A stretch of DNA of 64,000 nt. It comes from Ga0077530 sp035565975. Its GTDB lineage: Bacteria > Pseudomonadota > Alphaproteobacteria > Rhizobiales > Hyphomicrobiaceae. The notes below the pieces were generated by a model. The model saw only the letters and a program-made list of their open reading frames with translations. It did not search any database and was not told where the DNA came from. Made by a program: the position numbers and the translations under genes. Shown here piece after piece: positions 17,763-25,394 of this stretch. The stretch's first letter is position 1; each line of letters opens with the position of its first letter. Location of the stretch: positions 1 through 64,000 of the forward strand of contig DATMRT010000043.1 of the NCBI GenBank assembly GCA_035565975.1. Direction: 5' to 3'.

Positions 17763-19481
17763 ATGCACTCGCGCCGGGAGTTTCTGCAGCTTGCGCTCGC
17801 GGTGGGCGCGCTCGCCGGTACCGCCGGTCGGGCCGCCTTCGGCCAGACCCTGCGCCGGGGCCTCAGCCAGGAAGATATCCTGCGCTTCGAGCCCAAGGGG
17901 CAGGTGACCATCCTGCACTTCTCCGACTGCCACGCGCAGCTCCGGCCGGTCTATTTCCGCGAGCCCTCGGTCAATCTCGGCGTCGGCAAGGTGCGCGGAC
18001 TGCCGCCACATCTCACGGATCGCGAATTTCTCGCGCACTACGGCATCGCACCGGGAACGGCCGAGGCCTACATGTTCTCCTCGGCCGACTTCGAGGTGCT
18101 GGCCAAGGACTATGGCCGCGCCGGCGGCCTGGATCGTCTCGCGACGCTCGTGAAGGCTGTCCGCGCCGAGCGCGGTGTCGAGCGCACGCTGCTGCTCGAT
18201 GGCGGCGATACGCTTCATGGCTCCTACACGGCGCTCCAAACCCAGGGCGCCGACATGCTGCGCGTCGCGGAAGCGCTGGGCGTCGATGCCATGACCGCGC
18301 ATTGGGAGTTCACGCTCGGCCACGCGCGGGTGAGCGCGCTCTTCGGCAGCAAGGATGAGCGCGGCTCGGCCAAAGTCGATTTCCTCGCCGGCAACATCGT
18401 GGACAACGAGTTCGAGGAGCCCGTCTTCAAGCCGTGGCGCATCTACGAGAAGGGCGGCGTGCGCATCGGTGTCATCGGCCAGGCATTTCCCTACACGCCG
18501 ATCGCCAATCCCCGCTGGATGATGCCGAACTGGTCGTTCGGCATTCGCGAGGAGGAGCTGCGCCGCAATATCGCAGCGCTGCGGGCGGCAGGCGCCGAGA
18601 TCGTCGTGCTCAATTCGCACAACGGCTTCGATGTCGATCGCAAGCTTGCCGGCCGTGTCGAGGGCATCGACGTCATCCTGACGGCGCATACGCACGATGC
18701 CATCCCCCGGCCCGAGCGGGTCGGCAACACGCTGCTCGTCGCGTCGGGATCGAACGGCAAATTCCTTTCGCGCCTCGACCTCGACGTCAAGGGAGGCCGC
18801 ATTGCCGGCTTCAGCTACAGCCTGATGCCGGTGCTGGCGGATGCCATCACGCCGGATCCCGAAATGGCGCGCCTGATCGAAGATATCCGCGCGCCGCACG
18901 AGGCCATGCTTTCGACGGAGCTTGCGCGCACCGATACGCTCCTCTACCGCCGCGGCAATTTCGCCGGCACGCTCGACGACCTCATCTGCGAGGCGCTCCT
19001 CTCCGAACGCGATGCCGAGATCTGCTTCTCGCCCGGCTTCCGCTGGGGCACGTCGCTGGTGCCGGGGCAGACCATCACGTGGGACGACGTCTACAACGCG
19101 ACGGCCATTACCTATCCGAAGGTCTATCGGCTTCCCTTCCGCGGCGACATGATCAAGGCCATCATCGAGGATGTGGCCGACAATCTGTTCAATCCCGATC
19201 CCTACTATCAGCAGGGCGGGGACATGGTCCGCGTCGGCGGCATGAGCTTCACGGTGGATGTCGACGCGCCCATGGGGCAGCGCATTTCCGACATGCGCCT
19301 GTTGCGGACGGGCGAGCCGATCGAGGCGGCCCATGTTTATACGGTTGCGGGCTGGGCTTCGGTCAACGAGGGGACGGAAGGCCCGCCGATCTGGGATCTC
19401 GTCGCGAGCCATCTGCGCAAGCGGCAGGTCATAGCGGAGGTGCGGGGCGCGCCCGTGCGCGTCGTGCGCCAGGCCATGTGA
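17763..19481 (+). CDS. soxB: Thiosulfohydrolase SoxB
   Basis: SoxB is a di-manganese periplasmic hydrolase that releases sulfate from the SoxYZ-bound sulfane. The 572-residue protein begins with a twin-arginine signal (SRREFLQLALAVGAL), as expected for a metal-loaded exported enzyme. Metal-binding and catalytic motifs are visible: HFSDCHAQL, GGDTLHGS, the SoxB-specific HWEFT, NSHNG and TAHTHD. The C-terminal 5'-nucleotidase-like domain includes WDDVYNATAITYP. The ATG at 17763 directly precedes the Tat signal; an in-frame ATG at 17733 is less likely. It follows soxX by 73 bases. soxYZ and soxCD are not in this window. Confidence 0.95.
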   Translation: MHSRREFLQLALAVGALAGTAGRAAFGQTLRRGLSQEDILRFEPKGQVTILHFSDCHAQLRPVYFREPSVNLGVGKVRGLPPHLTDREFLAHYGIAPGTAEAYMFSSADFEVLAKDYGRAGGLDRLATLVKAVRAERGVERTLLLDGGDTLHGSYTALQTQGADMLRVAEALGVDAMTAHWEFTLGHARVSALFGSKDERGSAKVDFLAGNIVDNEFEEPVFKPWRIYEKGGVRIGVIGQAFPYTPIANPRWMMPNWSFGIREEELRRNIAALRAAGAEIVVLNSHNGFDVDRKLAGRVEGIDVILTAHTHDAIPRPERVGNTLLVASGSNGKFLSRLDLDVKGGRIAGFSYSLMPVLADAITPDPEMARLIEDIRAPHEAMLSTELARTDTLLYRRGNFAGTLDDLICEALLSERDAEICFSPGFRWGTSLVPGQTITWDDVYNATAITYPKVYRLPFRGDMIKAIIEDVADNLFNPDPYYQQGGDMVRVGGMSFTVDVDAPMGQRISDMRLLRTGEPIEAAHVYTVAGWASVNEGTEGPPIWDLVASHLRKRQVIAEVRGAPVRVVRQAM

Positions 19482-19551
19482 GAGCGGCCAAACCGCGCGC
19501 GGGATTGACTTGACGCGAGCGTTCGTCTTGCTGTCGTCAGAGCGCGCGGCC

Positions 19552-19628
19552 CTAACGCGTCGGACCTTAAATGCGACATGCACCCGCGCCAATTTCGAAG
19601 TCGCATTTACGGTCCAAAGACGCTTTAG
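19552..19628. repeat. Palindromic CTAAAGC repeat, copy 1
   Basis: This is an imperfect 77-bp inverted repeat: CGTCGGACCTTAAATGCGAC on the left, and GTCGCATTTACGGTCC plus AAAGACGCTTTAG on the right, around a 20-base loop. The same sequence in reverse orientation occurs at 34342-34419. No coding capacity. Confidence 0.75.
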
Positions 19629-19640
19629 CTTCATAACGTT

Positions 19641-19716
19641 CTAAAGCAACTTTGGACTTGAAATTCACTCACCGCCTAGCCTCCAACTGAGGTGAATTTC
19701 AAGTCCGTTGCTTTAG
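19641..19716. repeat. Palindromic CTAAAGC repeat, copy 2
   Basis: CTAAAGCAACTTTGGACTTG at the left end mirrors TGAATTTCAAGTCC and GTTGCTTTAG at the right end, giving a long hairpin. Its outer bases match the outer bases of copy 1 (CTAAAGC..CTTTGGAC), but the middle differs. It ends 10 bases before the ccdA ribosome-binding site. Confidence 0.72.
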
Positions 19717-19738
19717 GCCGCGCAACAGGAGCGCGCCC

Positions 19739-20539
19739 GTGTTGGCGGATCTCTACATCTACTTTGGCATCGCGTTTGCGGGGCTCTTGAGCTTTCTCTC
19801 GCCCTGCGTGCTGCCGCTCGTGCCGCCCTATCTCAGCTATCTCGGCGGCATGTCCATCGAGGAGATGACTGCTGACGAGCGCATCGACCGGCGCGCCTGG
19901 CGCCGTGTCGTGCTCGGTGCGTGCTGTTTCGTGCTCGGCTTCTCGACGGTGTTTATCGGGCTCGGTGCAGGCGCGTCCATGTTCGGCCAGCTCATTCAGA
20001 CGTACAAATATGAGCTATCGATGGTCGCGGGCGCGGTGATCATCCTATTCGGCCTGCACTTTCTCGGCCTTCTGCACATCCCGCATCTTCATGCCGACAA
20101 GCGCTACCGCGCGAACATGCACGGCGCGAGCTATCTCGGTGCCTACATCATCGGACTGGCCTTTGCCTTCGGCTGGACGCCGTGCATCGGGCCGATCCTG
20201 GCGGCGGTGCTGACGCTCGCCGCGAGCGAGGGCAGCCTCGGCACAGGTGTGAGGATGCTCGCCGCGTACTCGCTGGGACTCGGTATTCCTTTCGTGCTGG
20301 CCGCTGTGGCGATACGGCCCTTCCTCGGGTTCATGCAACGATTCCGCGGCCATCTCGGTAAGGTCGAGAAGGTCATGGGCGTGCTGCTCATCCTTACGGG
20401 CATTGCATTTCTCACCGGTTCCATCACATGGATCGGCCAGTGGCTTATCGATCACGTGCCCTTCCTCGCCGAGATCGAGTCCTGGGCCACGCCGAAGGAC
20501 CTCCAAAGCGAGATCCTGAAGAAGGGCATGGGCAAATAA
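19739..20539 (+). CDS. ccdA: CcdA/DsbD-type thiol-disulfide transporter
   Basis: CcdA passes reducing power from cytoplasmic thioredoxin across the membrane for cytochrome c assembly or, as SoxV, for the Sox thioredoxin. The 266-residue protein has six hydrophobic segments. The two conserved reactive cysteines are Cys23 in LSPCVLPLVPPYLSYL and Cys149 in GWTPCIGP. It starts with GTG at 19739, with AGGAG at 19727-19731. It lies after soxAXB, from which it is separated by two tandem palindromes, so whether it serves SoxAX cytochromes or general cytochrome c maturation is open. Confidence 0.92.
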   Translation: MLADLYIYFGIAFAGLLSFLSPCVLPLVPPYLSYLGGMSIEEMTADERIDRRAWRRVVLGACCFVLGFSTVFIGLGAGASMFGQLIQTYKYELSMVAGAVIILFGLHFLGLLHIPHLHADKRYRANMHGASYLGAYIIGLAFAFGWTPCIGPILAAVLTLAASEGSLGTGVRMLAAYSLGLGIPFVLAAVAIRPFLGFMQRFRGHLGKVEKVMGVLLILTGIAFLTGSITWIGQWLIDHVPFLAEIESWATPKDLQSEILKKGMGK

Positions 20540-20565
20540 GCTCGCCAACAGACGAGGCAACCGTC

Positions 20566-21387
20566 ATGGTTCCGATCGCACTGACCATCGCCGGCTCGGA
20601 CAGCTCGGGCGGCGCCGGCATCCAGGCCGATCTCAAGACGTTCACGGCCCTCGGCGTCTACGGTGCGAGCGTGCTGACGGCGCTCACTGCGCAGAACACG
20701 CAAGGCGTGCAGGGCGTCCTGCCCGTGGACCCACCGTTCGTCGCCCAGCAGATCCGATCGGTCATGAGCGATCTAAAAGTCGGCGCCGCGAAGACGGGGA
20801 TGCTCGCGACGGCGGCGGTGATCAAGGCTGTGGTGGCGACTCTGAAAGAATTTCCGGAGATCCCGCTGGTTGTCGATCCGGTGATGATAGCGACGAGCGG
20901 CGACGTGCTTCTGCAGCCGGACGCGATCGATGCCGTACGCCATGTACTTCTGCCGCGCGCGCACGTCGTCACACCGAACCTTCCCGAAGCGGCGCGCCTT
21001 TTCGACACGACGGAGGCCGAGACCGAGACGCAGGTGGAAGAACAGGGCCGCGAGATCTGCACCCGATTCGGCTGTCGCGCAGTTCTGATGAAGGGCGGGC
21101 ACGGCAGCAGCGTCGATGCCGTCGATCTGCTGATCGAGCGCGATGGGCCGACCCTGCGGCTTGCATCGCCGCGCATCGACACACGTCACACGCACGGCAC
21201 CGGATGCACGCTGTCCGCGGCGATCGCGGCGTTCCTTGCTGCAGGCGACGATCTCGCGACGGCGGTGCGGCGTGCCAAGGCCTTTATCCAGGACGCGATC
21301 GAGCACGGTGCCCGCAATCCCATCGGCAAGGGAAACGGGCCGGTCGATCATCTCTACGCGATCCGACGCCACGCGCCGCCGGTGTAG
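20566..21387 (+). CDS. thiD: Hydroxymethylpyrimidine/phosphomethylpyrimidine kinase
   Basis: ThiD phosphorylates HMP and HMP-P to HMP-PP for thiamine synthesis. The protein is 273 residues. It shows the ribokinase-fold substrate motif GSDSSGGAGIQADLK near 9-23, VVDPVM near 104, MKGGH, and the ATP/anion-hole motif THGTGCTLSAAIA near 211. The ATG at 20566 is 27 bases after ccdA and has GAGG upstream, so the two may be one operon. No other thiamine gene is adjacent. It converges with an acetyltransferase gene 3 bases away. Confidence 0.94.
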   Translation: MVPIALTIAGSDSSGGAGIQADLKTFTALGVYGASVLTALTAQNTQGVQGVLPVDPPFVAQQIRSVMSDLKVGAAKTGMLATAAVIKAVVATLKEFPEIPLVVDPVMIATSGDVLLQPDAIDAVRHVLLPRAHVVTPNLPEAARLFDTTEAETETQVEEQGREICTRFGCRAVLMKGGHGSSVDAVDLLIERDGPTLRLASPRIDTRHTHGTGCTLSAAIAAFLAAGDDLATAVRRAKAFIQDAIEHGARNPIGKGNGPVDHLYAIRRHAPPV

Positions 21388-21390
21388 GCT

Positions 21391-21873
21391 TCATAGCGTG
21401 CGTCCCATGAATACCGTGCCTGTGATGGGCGTGTCGTAATAGGGGGCGATGCGCACGAAGCCGAGACGGGAGTAGAGCGCCTGAGCGTCCGTCATCTCGG
21501 GAAGCGTATCGAGGCGAAGCTCCCGATAGCCGGCGTGCCGTCCGGCGTCGAGAACGGCGTCGACCAGGGCCTTGCCGAGGCCCATTCCGCGCGCCTCGGG
21601 GGTCACGTAGAGACGCTTCATCTCGCAGCATCCTGCCAGGTCCATGGACCTCAGGGCGGCGCAGCCGAGCGCGGCGCCGTCCGTGCCGCGGGCGAGCAGA
21701 AGCTCCCCGCCCGGTGGGGCGTACTTCCCCGGTAACCCCGCCAGCTCGCTCTCGAAGTCCTGATAAGCCAGATCGACGCTCAGCGCAGCCGCATAGGCCC
21801 GGAACAGGCCAGTCGTCGCCGCCAGATCCTCAGGGGTTCGGACCGGGCGGATATGGAATTGTGCTTCCGGCAT
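21391..21873 (-). CDS. GNAT-family N-acetyltransferase
   Basis: This is a 160-residue acyl-CoA-dependent acetyltransferase. The acetyl-CoA loop is VTPEARGMGLGKALVDAVL near 96-114, followed by the typical ALYSRLGFVRIAPY end. The substrate is unknown. The chosen start is ATG 21873; an in-frame ATG at 21924 would add 17 residues, and neither has a strong ribosome-binding site. It is divergent from the LysE exporter and convergent with thiD. Confidence 0.85.
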   Translation of the reverse strand: MPEAQFHIRPVRTPEDLAATTGLFRAYAAALSVDLAYQDFESELAGLPGKYAPPGGELLLARGTDGAALGCAALRSMDLAGCCEMKRLYVTPEARGMGLGKALVDAVLDAGRHAGYRELRLDTLPEMTDAQALYSRLGFVRIAPYYDTPITGTVFMGRTL

Positions 21874-21977
21874 GGTGGCTTGGCGCTCGTTGGTGTGGCG
21901 GGCCGTGACAGTCGCGTCCGGCATCTATATAGCAGGCGTCGGCCGCGCTGGTGCGGCTCCCGGCGGGCTGGTCGAAC

Positions 21978-22598
21978 ATGAGCATGGGCATACTCGCGGC
22001 ATTCGTCGCCGCCTGCATCTTCCTGGCGATCACGCCGGGACCGAACATGAGCCTCATCATTGCCAACACGACGGCGCACGGCCTCGGTGGCGGACTGTGG
22101 ACGCTCGCGGGCTCGACGACGGGCCTTGCCATCCTTGTCGGCATCGCAGCACTCGGCATGACCTCGGTCATGGTGCTCATGGCGGACTGGTTCGATGTCA
22201 TCCGCTGGCTCGGCGCGGCCTATCTGATCTATCTCGGCGCGCGTCAGCTCCGCGCGGCCCTCCGTGCGCCGAGTTCGCTTGTCGCGCGCCCGCCGAACAG
22301 CGGTTCGCTCTATTTGAACGGGCTCCTCGTGAGTCTCTCGAATCCAAAGGTGCTGCTGTTCCTCGGTGCCTTCCTGCCGCAGTTCGTCGATCCGGCCTTC
22401 GCGCCGGGACCACAGCTCGGCATCCTCGCGGTTCTCTTCGTCGCGACGCTCTTGTCCGTGGATGTGACATACACGTTGCTGCTGGCGCGCGCGCGCCGCG
22501 CCTTTACGGCGCGCCACACGCGGGTGCTCGATGGCGTTGCCGGCGGCCTGCTGCTGGTCGGCGGCGCACTGCTCGCGACATTGCGCCGGCCGACATGA
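21978..22598 (+). CDS. LysE/RhtB-family amino acid exporter
   Basis: This is an inner-membrane exporter of about 206 residues with six hydrophobic segments. The family signature FLAITPGPNMSLI is at about 13-25, and NGLLVSLSNPKVLLFLGAFLPQF lies in the middle of the protein, with a short basic loop between. Members export amino acids such as lysine, threonine or homoserine lactone; the substrate here is unknown. ATG at 21978 or 21984 are alternatives. It is followed 24 bases later by coaD. Confidence 0.9.
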   Translation: MSMGILAAFVAACIFLAITPGPNMSLIIANTTAHGLGGGLWTLAGSTTGLAILVGIAALGMTSVMVLMADWFDVIRWLGAAYLIYLGARQLRAALRAPSSLVARPPNSGSLYLNGLLVSLSNPKVLLFLGAFLPQFVDPAFAPGPQLGILAVLFVATLLSVDVTYTLLLARARRAFTARHTRVLDGVAGGLLLVGGALLATLRRPT

Positions 22599-22622
22599 AA
22601 CGCTGACGCCACCGAGGACCCC

Positions 22623-23123
22623 ATGACCCGCATCGGTTTCTATTCCGGTTCGTTCGATCCCGTGACCCTCGGGCACGTCGACGTCATGCGCCGGGCGCTC
22701 GCGCTCGTCGACAAGCTCGTCATCGGCATCGGCATTCATCCGGGCAAGACGCCGCTCTTCTCGGTCGCCGAGCGCACCGCCATGCTCAAGACGGAGACCC
22801 GCCCCTACGTCAAGGAAGCCGGCGCGAGTATCGAAGTGGTGACCTTCGATGGCCTCGTGGTCGATGCGGCGAAAAAGGCGGGCGCTCGTGCGATCTTCCG
22901 CGGCTTGCGCGATGCGACCGATTTCGACTACGAAATGCAGATGGCGGGCATGAATGGGGAGATGGCCGAAGATATCGGCACGGTCTTCCTGCCGGCGAGC
23001 CCGGGCGTGCGCCACATCACGGCCACGCTCGTGCGCCAGATCGCGCTCATGGGCGGTGACGTCAAACCCTTTGTTTCGCGCGATGTGGCCCGTGCCCTGA
23101 AGGCCAAGGCTGCCCGGAAGTAA
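22623..23123 (+). CDS. coaD: Phosphopantetheine adenylyltransferase
   Basis: CoaD makes dephospho-CoA from 4'-phosphopantetheine and ATP, the fourth step of CoA synthesis. The protein is 166 residues, normal length. The nucleotidyltransferase motif GSFDPVTLGH is at 9-18, FRGLRDATDFDYE near 91 binds substrate, and ITATLVRQIA near 131 corresponds to the ISSTxxR motif. GAGGA lies before the ATG. Two cyclophilin genes follow on the same strand. Confidence 0.96.
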   Translation: MTRIGFYSGSFDPVTLGHVDVMRRALALVDKLVIGIGIHPGKTPLFSVAERTAMLKTETRPYVKEAGASIEVVTFDGLVVDAAKKAGARAIFRGLRDATDFDYEMQMAGMNGEMAEDIGTVFLPASPGVRHITATLVRQIALMGGDVKPFVSRDVARALKAKAARK

Positions 23124-23180
23124 CCGGCAGTGCCGCGCGATGCTCTCCACTAGAAGCAGCTCATCAAGGAGACCATTTCC

Positions 23181-23723
23181 GTGAGAACGCTCATTGCGAG
23201 CCTCATCCTCGCCCTTGTCGCGGCGTTTGGCCCGGTGCACGCTCAGGGCAAACTCGACCCGCAGAACACACTGGTCATCGAGCTCAAGGACGGCCCGGTC
23301 TTGATCAAGCTGCGCCCCGATCTCGCGCCGAAGCACGTCGAGCGCGTGAAGACGCTGGCGCGCCAGGGCTTCTACAACAACATCAAGTTCCATCGTGTCA
23401 TCGCCGGCTTCATGGCCCAGACGGGCGATCCGACGGGCACCGGCATGGGCGGCTCCAAGCTCGGCAATCTGCCGGCGGAGTTCAGCAAGGAAGAGTACGG
23501 GCGCGGCAGTGTCGGCGCGGCGCGCACGAGCGATCCCAATACGGCGAACAGCCAGTTCTTCATCTGCTTTGGCGCGGGCTGCCGGAGTCTCACGGGCCAG
23601 TACACGCTCTGGGGCGAAGTGGTCGAGGGCATGGAGAACGTCGACAAGATCGCCAAGGGCGAACCGCCCGCCAAGCCCGACGTTATGCAGAAAGTCTACA
23701 TCCTCGGTGACGTGAAGCGCTGA
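23181..23723 (+). CDS. ppiA: Periplasmic peptidyl-prolyl cis-trans isomerase (cyclophilin)
   Basis: This cyclophilin speeds proline isomerisation during folding of exported proteins. It has 180 residues with a signal peptide (TLIASLILALVAAFGPVHAQ). The core shows FHRVIAGFMAQTGDPTGTGMGG (catalytic Arg and the MAQ motif) and ANSQFFI. The start codon is GTG at 23181, with AAGGAG about 10 bases upstream. It is a tandem duplicate of the next gene, differing by the signal peptide and an insert around CFGAGCRSLTGQ. Confidence 0.92.
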   Translation: MRTLIASLILALVAAFGPVHAQGKLDPQNTLVIELKDGPVLIKLRPDLAPKHVERVKTLARQGFYNNIKFHRVIAGFMAQTGDPTGTGMGGSKLGNLPAEFSKEEYGRGSVGAARTSDPNTANSQFFICFGAGCRSLTGQYTLWGEVVEGMENVDKIAKGEPPAKPDVMQKVYILGDVKR

Positions 23724-23773
23724 CGCGCGCGTTGCCTCCCGCCAACCGGAAACGAAATGTAAAGGAGCCAACC

Positions 23774-24250
23774 ATGGCCGATATCAAGGATCCCGAGAAC
23801 ACCATCATCATGGACACGACGAAGGGCCAGGTGGTGATCAAGCTGCGGCCTGACCTTGCGCCGAAACACGTCGAGCGCATCAAGCAGCTCGCGCGCGAAG
23901 GCTTCTACGACGGCATCGTGTTCCACCGCGTGATCGACGGCTTCATGGCGCAGGTCGGCTGCCCGCATGGCACCGGTACGGGCGGCTCGAAGCATCCGAA
24001 CCTCAAGGCCGAGTTCAACGCCGAGCCGCATGTGCGCGGCATCTGCTCGATGGCGCGGGCGCAGAACCCCGACAGCGCCAACAGCCAGTTCTTCATCGTG
24101 TTCGACGACGCGACGTTCCTCGACCGCCAGTACACCGTCTGGGGTCAGGTTATCGAGGGCATGGACAACGTCGACAAGATCAAGCGCGGCGAGCCCGTGC
24201 AGAACCCGGACAAGATCACGTCCATGAAGGTCGCGGCCGACGTGCAGTAA
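23774..24250 (+). CDS. ppiB: Cytoplasmic peptidyl-prolyl cis-trans isomerase (cyclophilin)
   Basis: This 158-residue cyclophilin lacks a signal peptide, so it acts in the cytoplasm. The active-site segment is VFHRVIDGFMAQVGCPHGTGTGG, followed by CSMARAQNPDSANSQFFI. A strong AAAGGAG precedes ATG 23774. It lies 50 bases after the periplasmic paralogue and shares the segment KLRPDLAPKHVER with it exactly, pointing to a duplication. Confidence 0.94.
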   Translation: MADIKDPENTIIMDTTKGQVVIKLRPDLAPKHVERIKQLAREGFYDGIVFHRVIDGFMAQVGCPHGTGTGGSKHPNLKAEFNAEPHVRGICSMARAQNPDSANSQFFIVFDDATFLDRQYTVWGQVIEGMDNVDKIKRGEPVQNPDKITSMKVAADVQ

Positions 24251-24281
24251 GCGGTCGCTGAGCCGGGCGCAGGAGCAGGCC

Positions 24282-25172
24282 ATGTTCTTCGATGGCTTCA
24301 CGCTGACGACCGTCCGTGTCAGTGATGGAGCCATGCGCCTGCGCCATGGCGGCAGTGGCCCGCCGCTTCTGCTGCTCCATGGCAATCCGCAGACACATGC
24401 CATGTGGCACCGGATCGCGCCGGTTCTCGCCCAGCGCTACACGGTCGTCTGTCCCGACCTCAGAGGCTACGGCGGCTCTCATAAGCCGCCTGCAACGGCC
24501 GACCACGCGCCCTATGCCAAGCGCGAGATGGCGCGCGACATGATCGAGCTGATGGCGGAGCTCGGCTTCGCGCGCTTCCAGGTCGTCGCGCACGATCGTG
24601 GCGCTCGTGTCGCCCATCGCCTCGCAGTCGATCATCCGCAAGCCGTGCAGAAGCTCGCCCTGCTCGACATCGTGCCGACCATCGAGCACTTCGAGCGCGC
24701 CGACATGGCCTTCGGCCTCGGTTACTACCATTGGTTCTGGTTCGCCCAGCCCCATCCCTTCCCCGAAATGCTGATCAGCAAGGCGCCCGAGGACTGGTTC
24801 TTCGCGCATACAGCGCGCGAGCCCAAGGAGCGCGACTTCTTCGCTCCCGACGCGCTCGCCGACTATCTGGAGGCCGCGCGCAATCCCGAGATGATCCGCG
24901 GCATGTGCGAGGACTACCGTGCCGCGGCGAGCATCGACCTCCTGCACGATCGCGCAAGCCGCGAGGCCGGAGAGAAAATCCAATGCCCGCTGCTCGTGGT
25001 CTGGGGCGAGAAGGGCAAGATCGGCGTTTGGTACGACCCGCTCGCCATCTGGCGGAAGTATGCGAGCACCGGTGTCGAGGGCCACGCCGTCCCGAGCGGG
25101 CACTATCTCGCCGAGGAGGCGCCGGACGCGGTGCTTTCGGCCCTCGACGGCTTCCTCGATCGAGCAAATTGA
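24282..25172 (+). CDS. Fluoroacetate/haloacetate dehalogenase-like alpha/beta hydrolase
   Basis: The protein is 296 residues and has every key residue of the fluoroacetate dehalogenase subgroup (EC 3.8.1.3). Nucleophile Asp105 with Arg106 and Arg109 lies in HDRGAR; acid Asp129 is in LDIVPT; halide-binding His150-Trp151 is in YYHWFW; and the general base His274 is in SGHYLAEEAPD. HGNPQTHAMWH and PDLRGYG are the oxyanion and core motifs, and MCEDYRAAA matches the cap. Real activity on fluoroacetate, other haloacids or an epoxide cannot be decided from sequence. The gene stands alone between ppiB and a DUF882 gene. Confidence 0.8.
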   Translation: MFFDGFTLTTVRVSDGAMRLRHGGSGPPLLLLHGNPQTHAMWHRIAPVLAQRYTVVCPDLRGYGGSHKPPATADHAPYAKREMARDMIELMAELGFARFQVVAHDRGARVAHRLAVDHPQAVQKLALLDIVPTIEHFERADMAFGLGYYHWFWFAQPHPFPEMLISKAPEDWFFAHTAREPKERDFFAPDALADYLEAARNPEMIRGMCEDYRAAASIDLLHDRASREAGEKIQCPLLVVWGEKGKIGVWYDPLAIWRKYASTGVEGHAVPSGHYLAEEAPDAVLSALDGFLDRAN

Positions 25173-25394
25173 AGCCCTTAGGCCCGTTCCGTCACGAATT
25201 CGCCGCACCAGCGCCGTCGGAATGCCGGGTCAGCTCATCATTGTTGGTTAATTGGGTTGGGCTATGGCTCTTAATCCGATGTGCCGGCATCGGGGCAGAT
25301 GTCGACTTCGTGAAGGATGGTGTGATCCCGGGGGATCGGCCGCCGCAGTCGCGGGAGGGCCGGGAGAAGGGGCCGCACATTCGGGGGAAGTTTC

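Noticed and set aside
17679..19634. Long minus-strand open frame opposite soxB
   Set aside because: Antisense shadow of soxB with biased composition and no motif.
19552..19716. Insertion sequence between soxB and ccdA
   Set aside because: The palindromes contain no transposase frame and no target-site duplication is visible; they fit a short non-autonomous repeat.
20540..20565. TPP riboswitch before thiD
   Set aside because: Only 26 bases separate ccdA from thiD and none of the conserved thi-box sequence is present.
21780..23771. Long minus-strand open frame opposite the LysE exporter, coaD and ppiA
   Set aside because: Spans three confident genes on the other strand; no recognisable domain.
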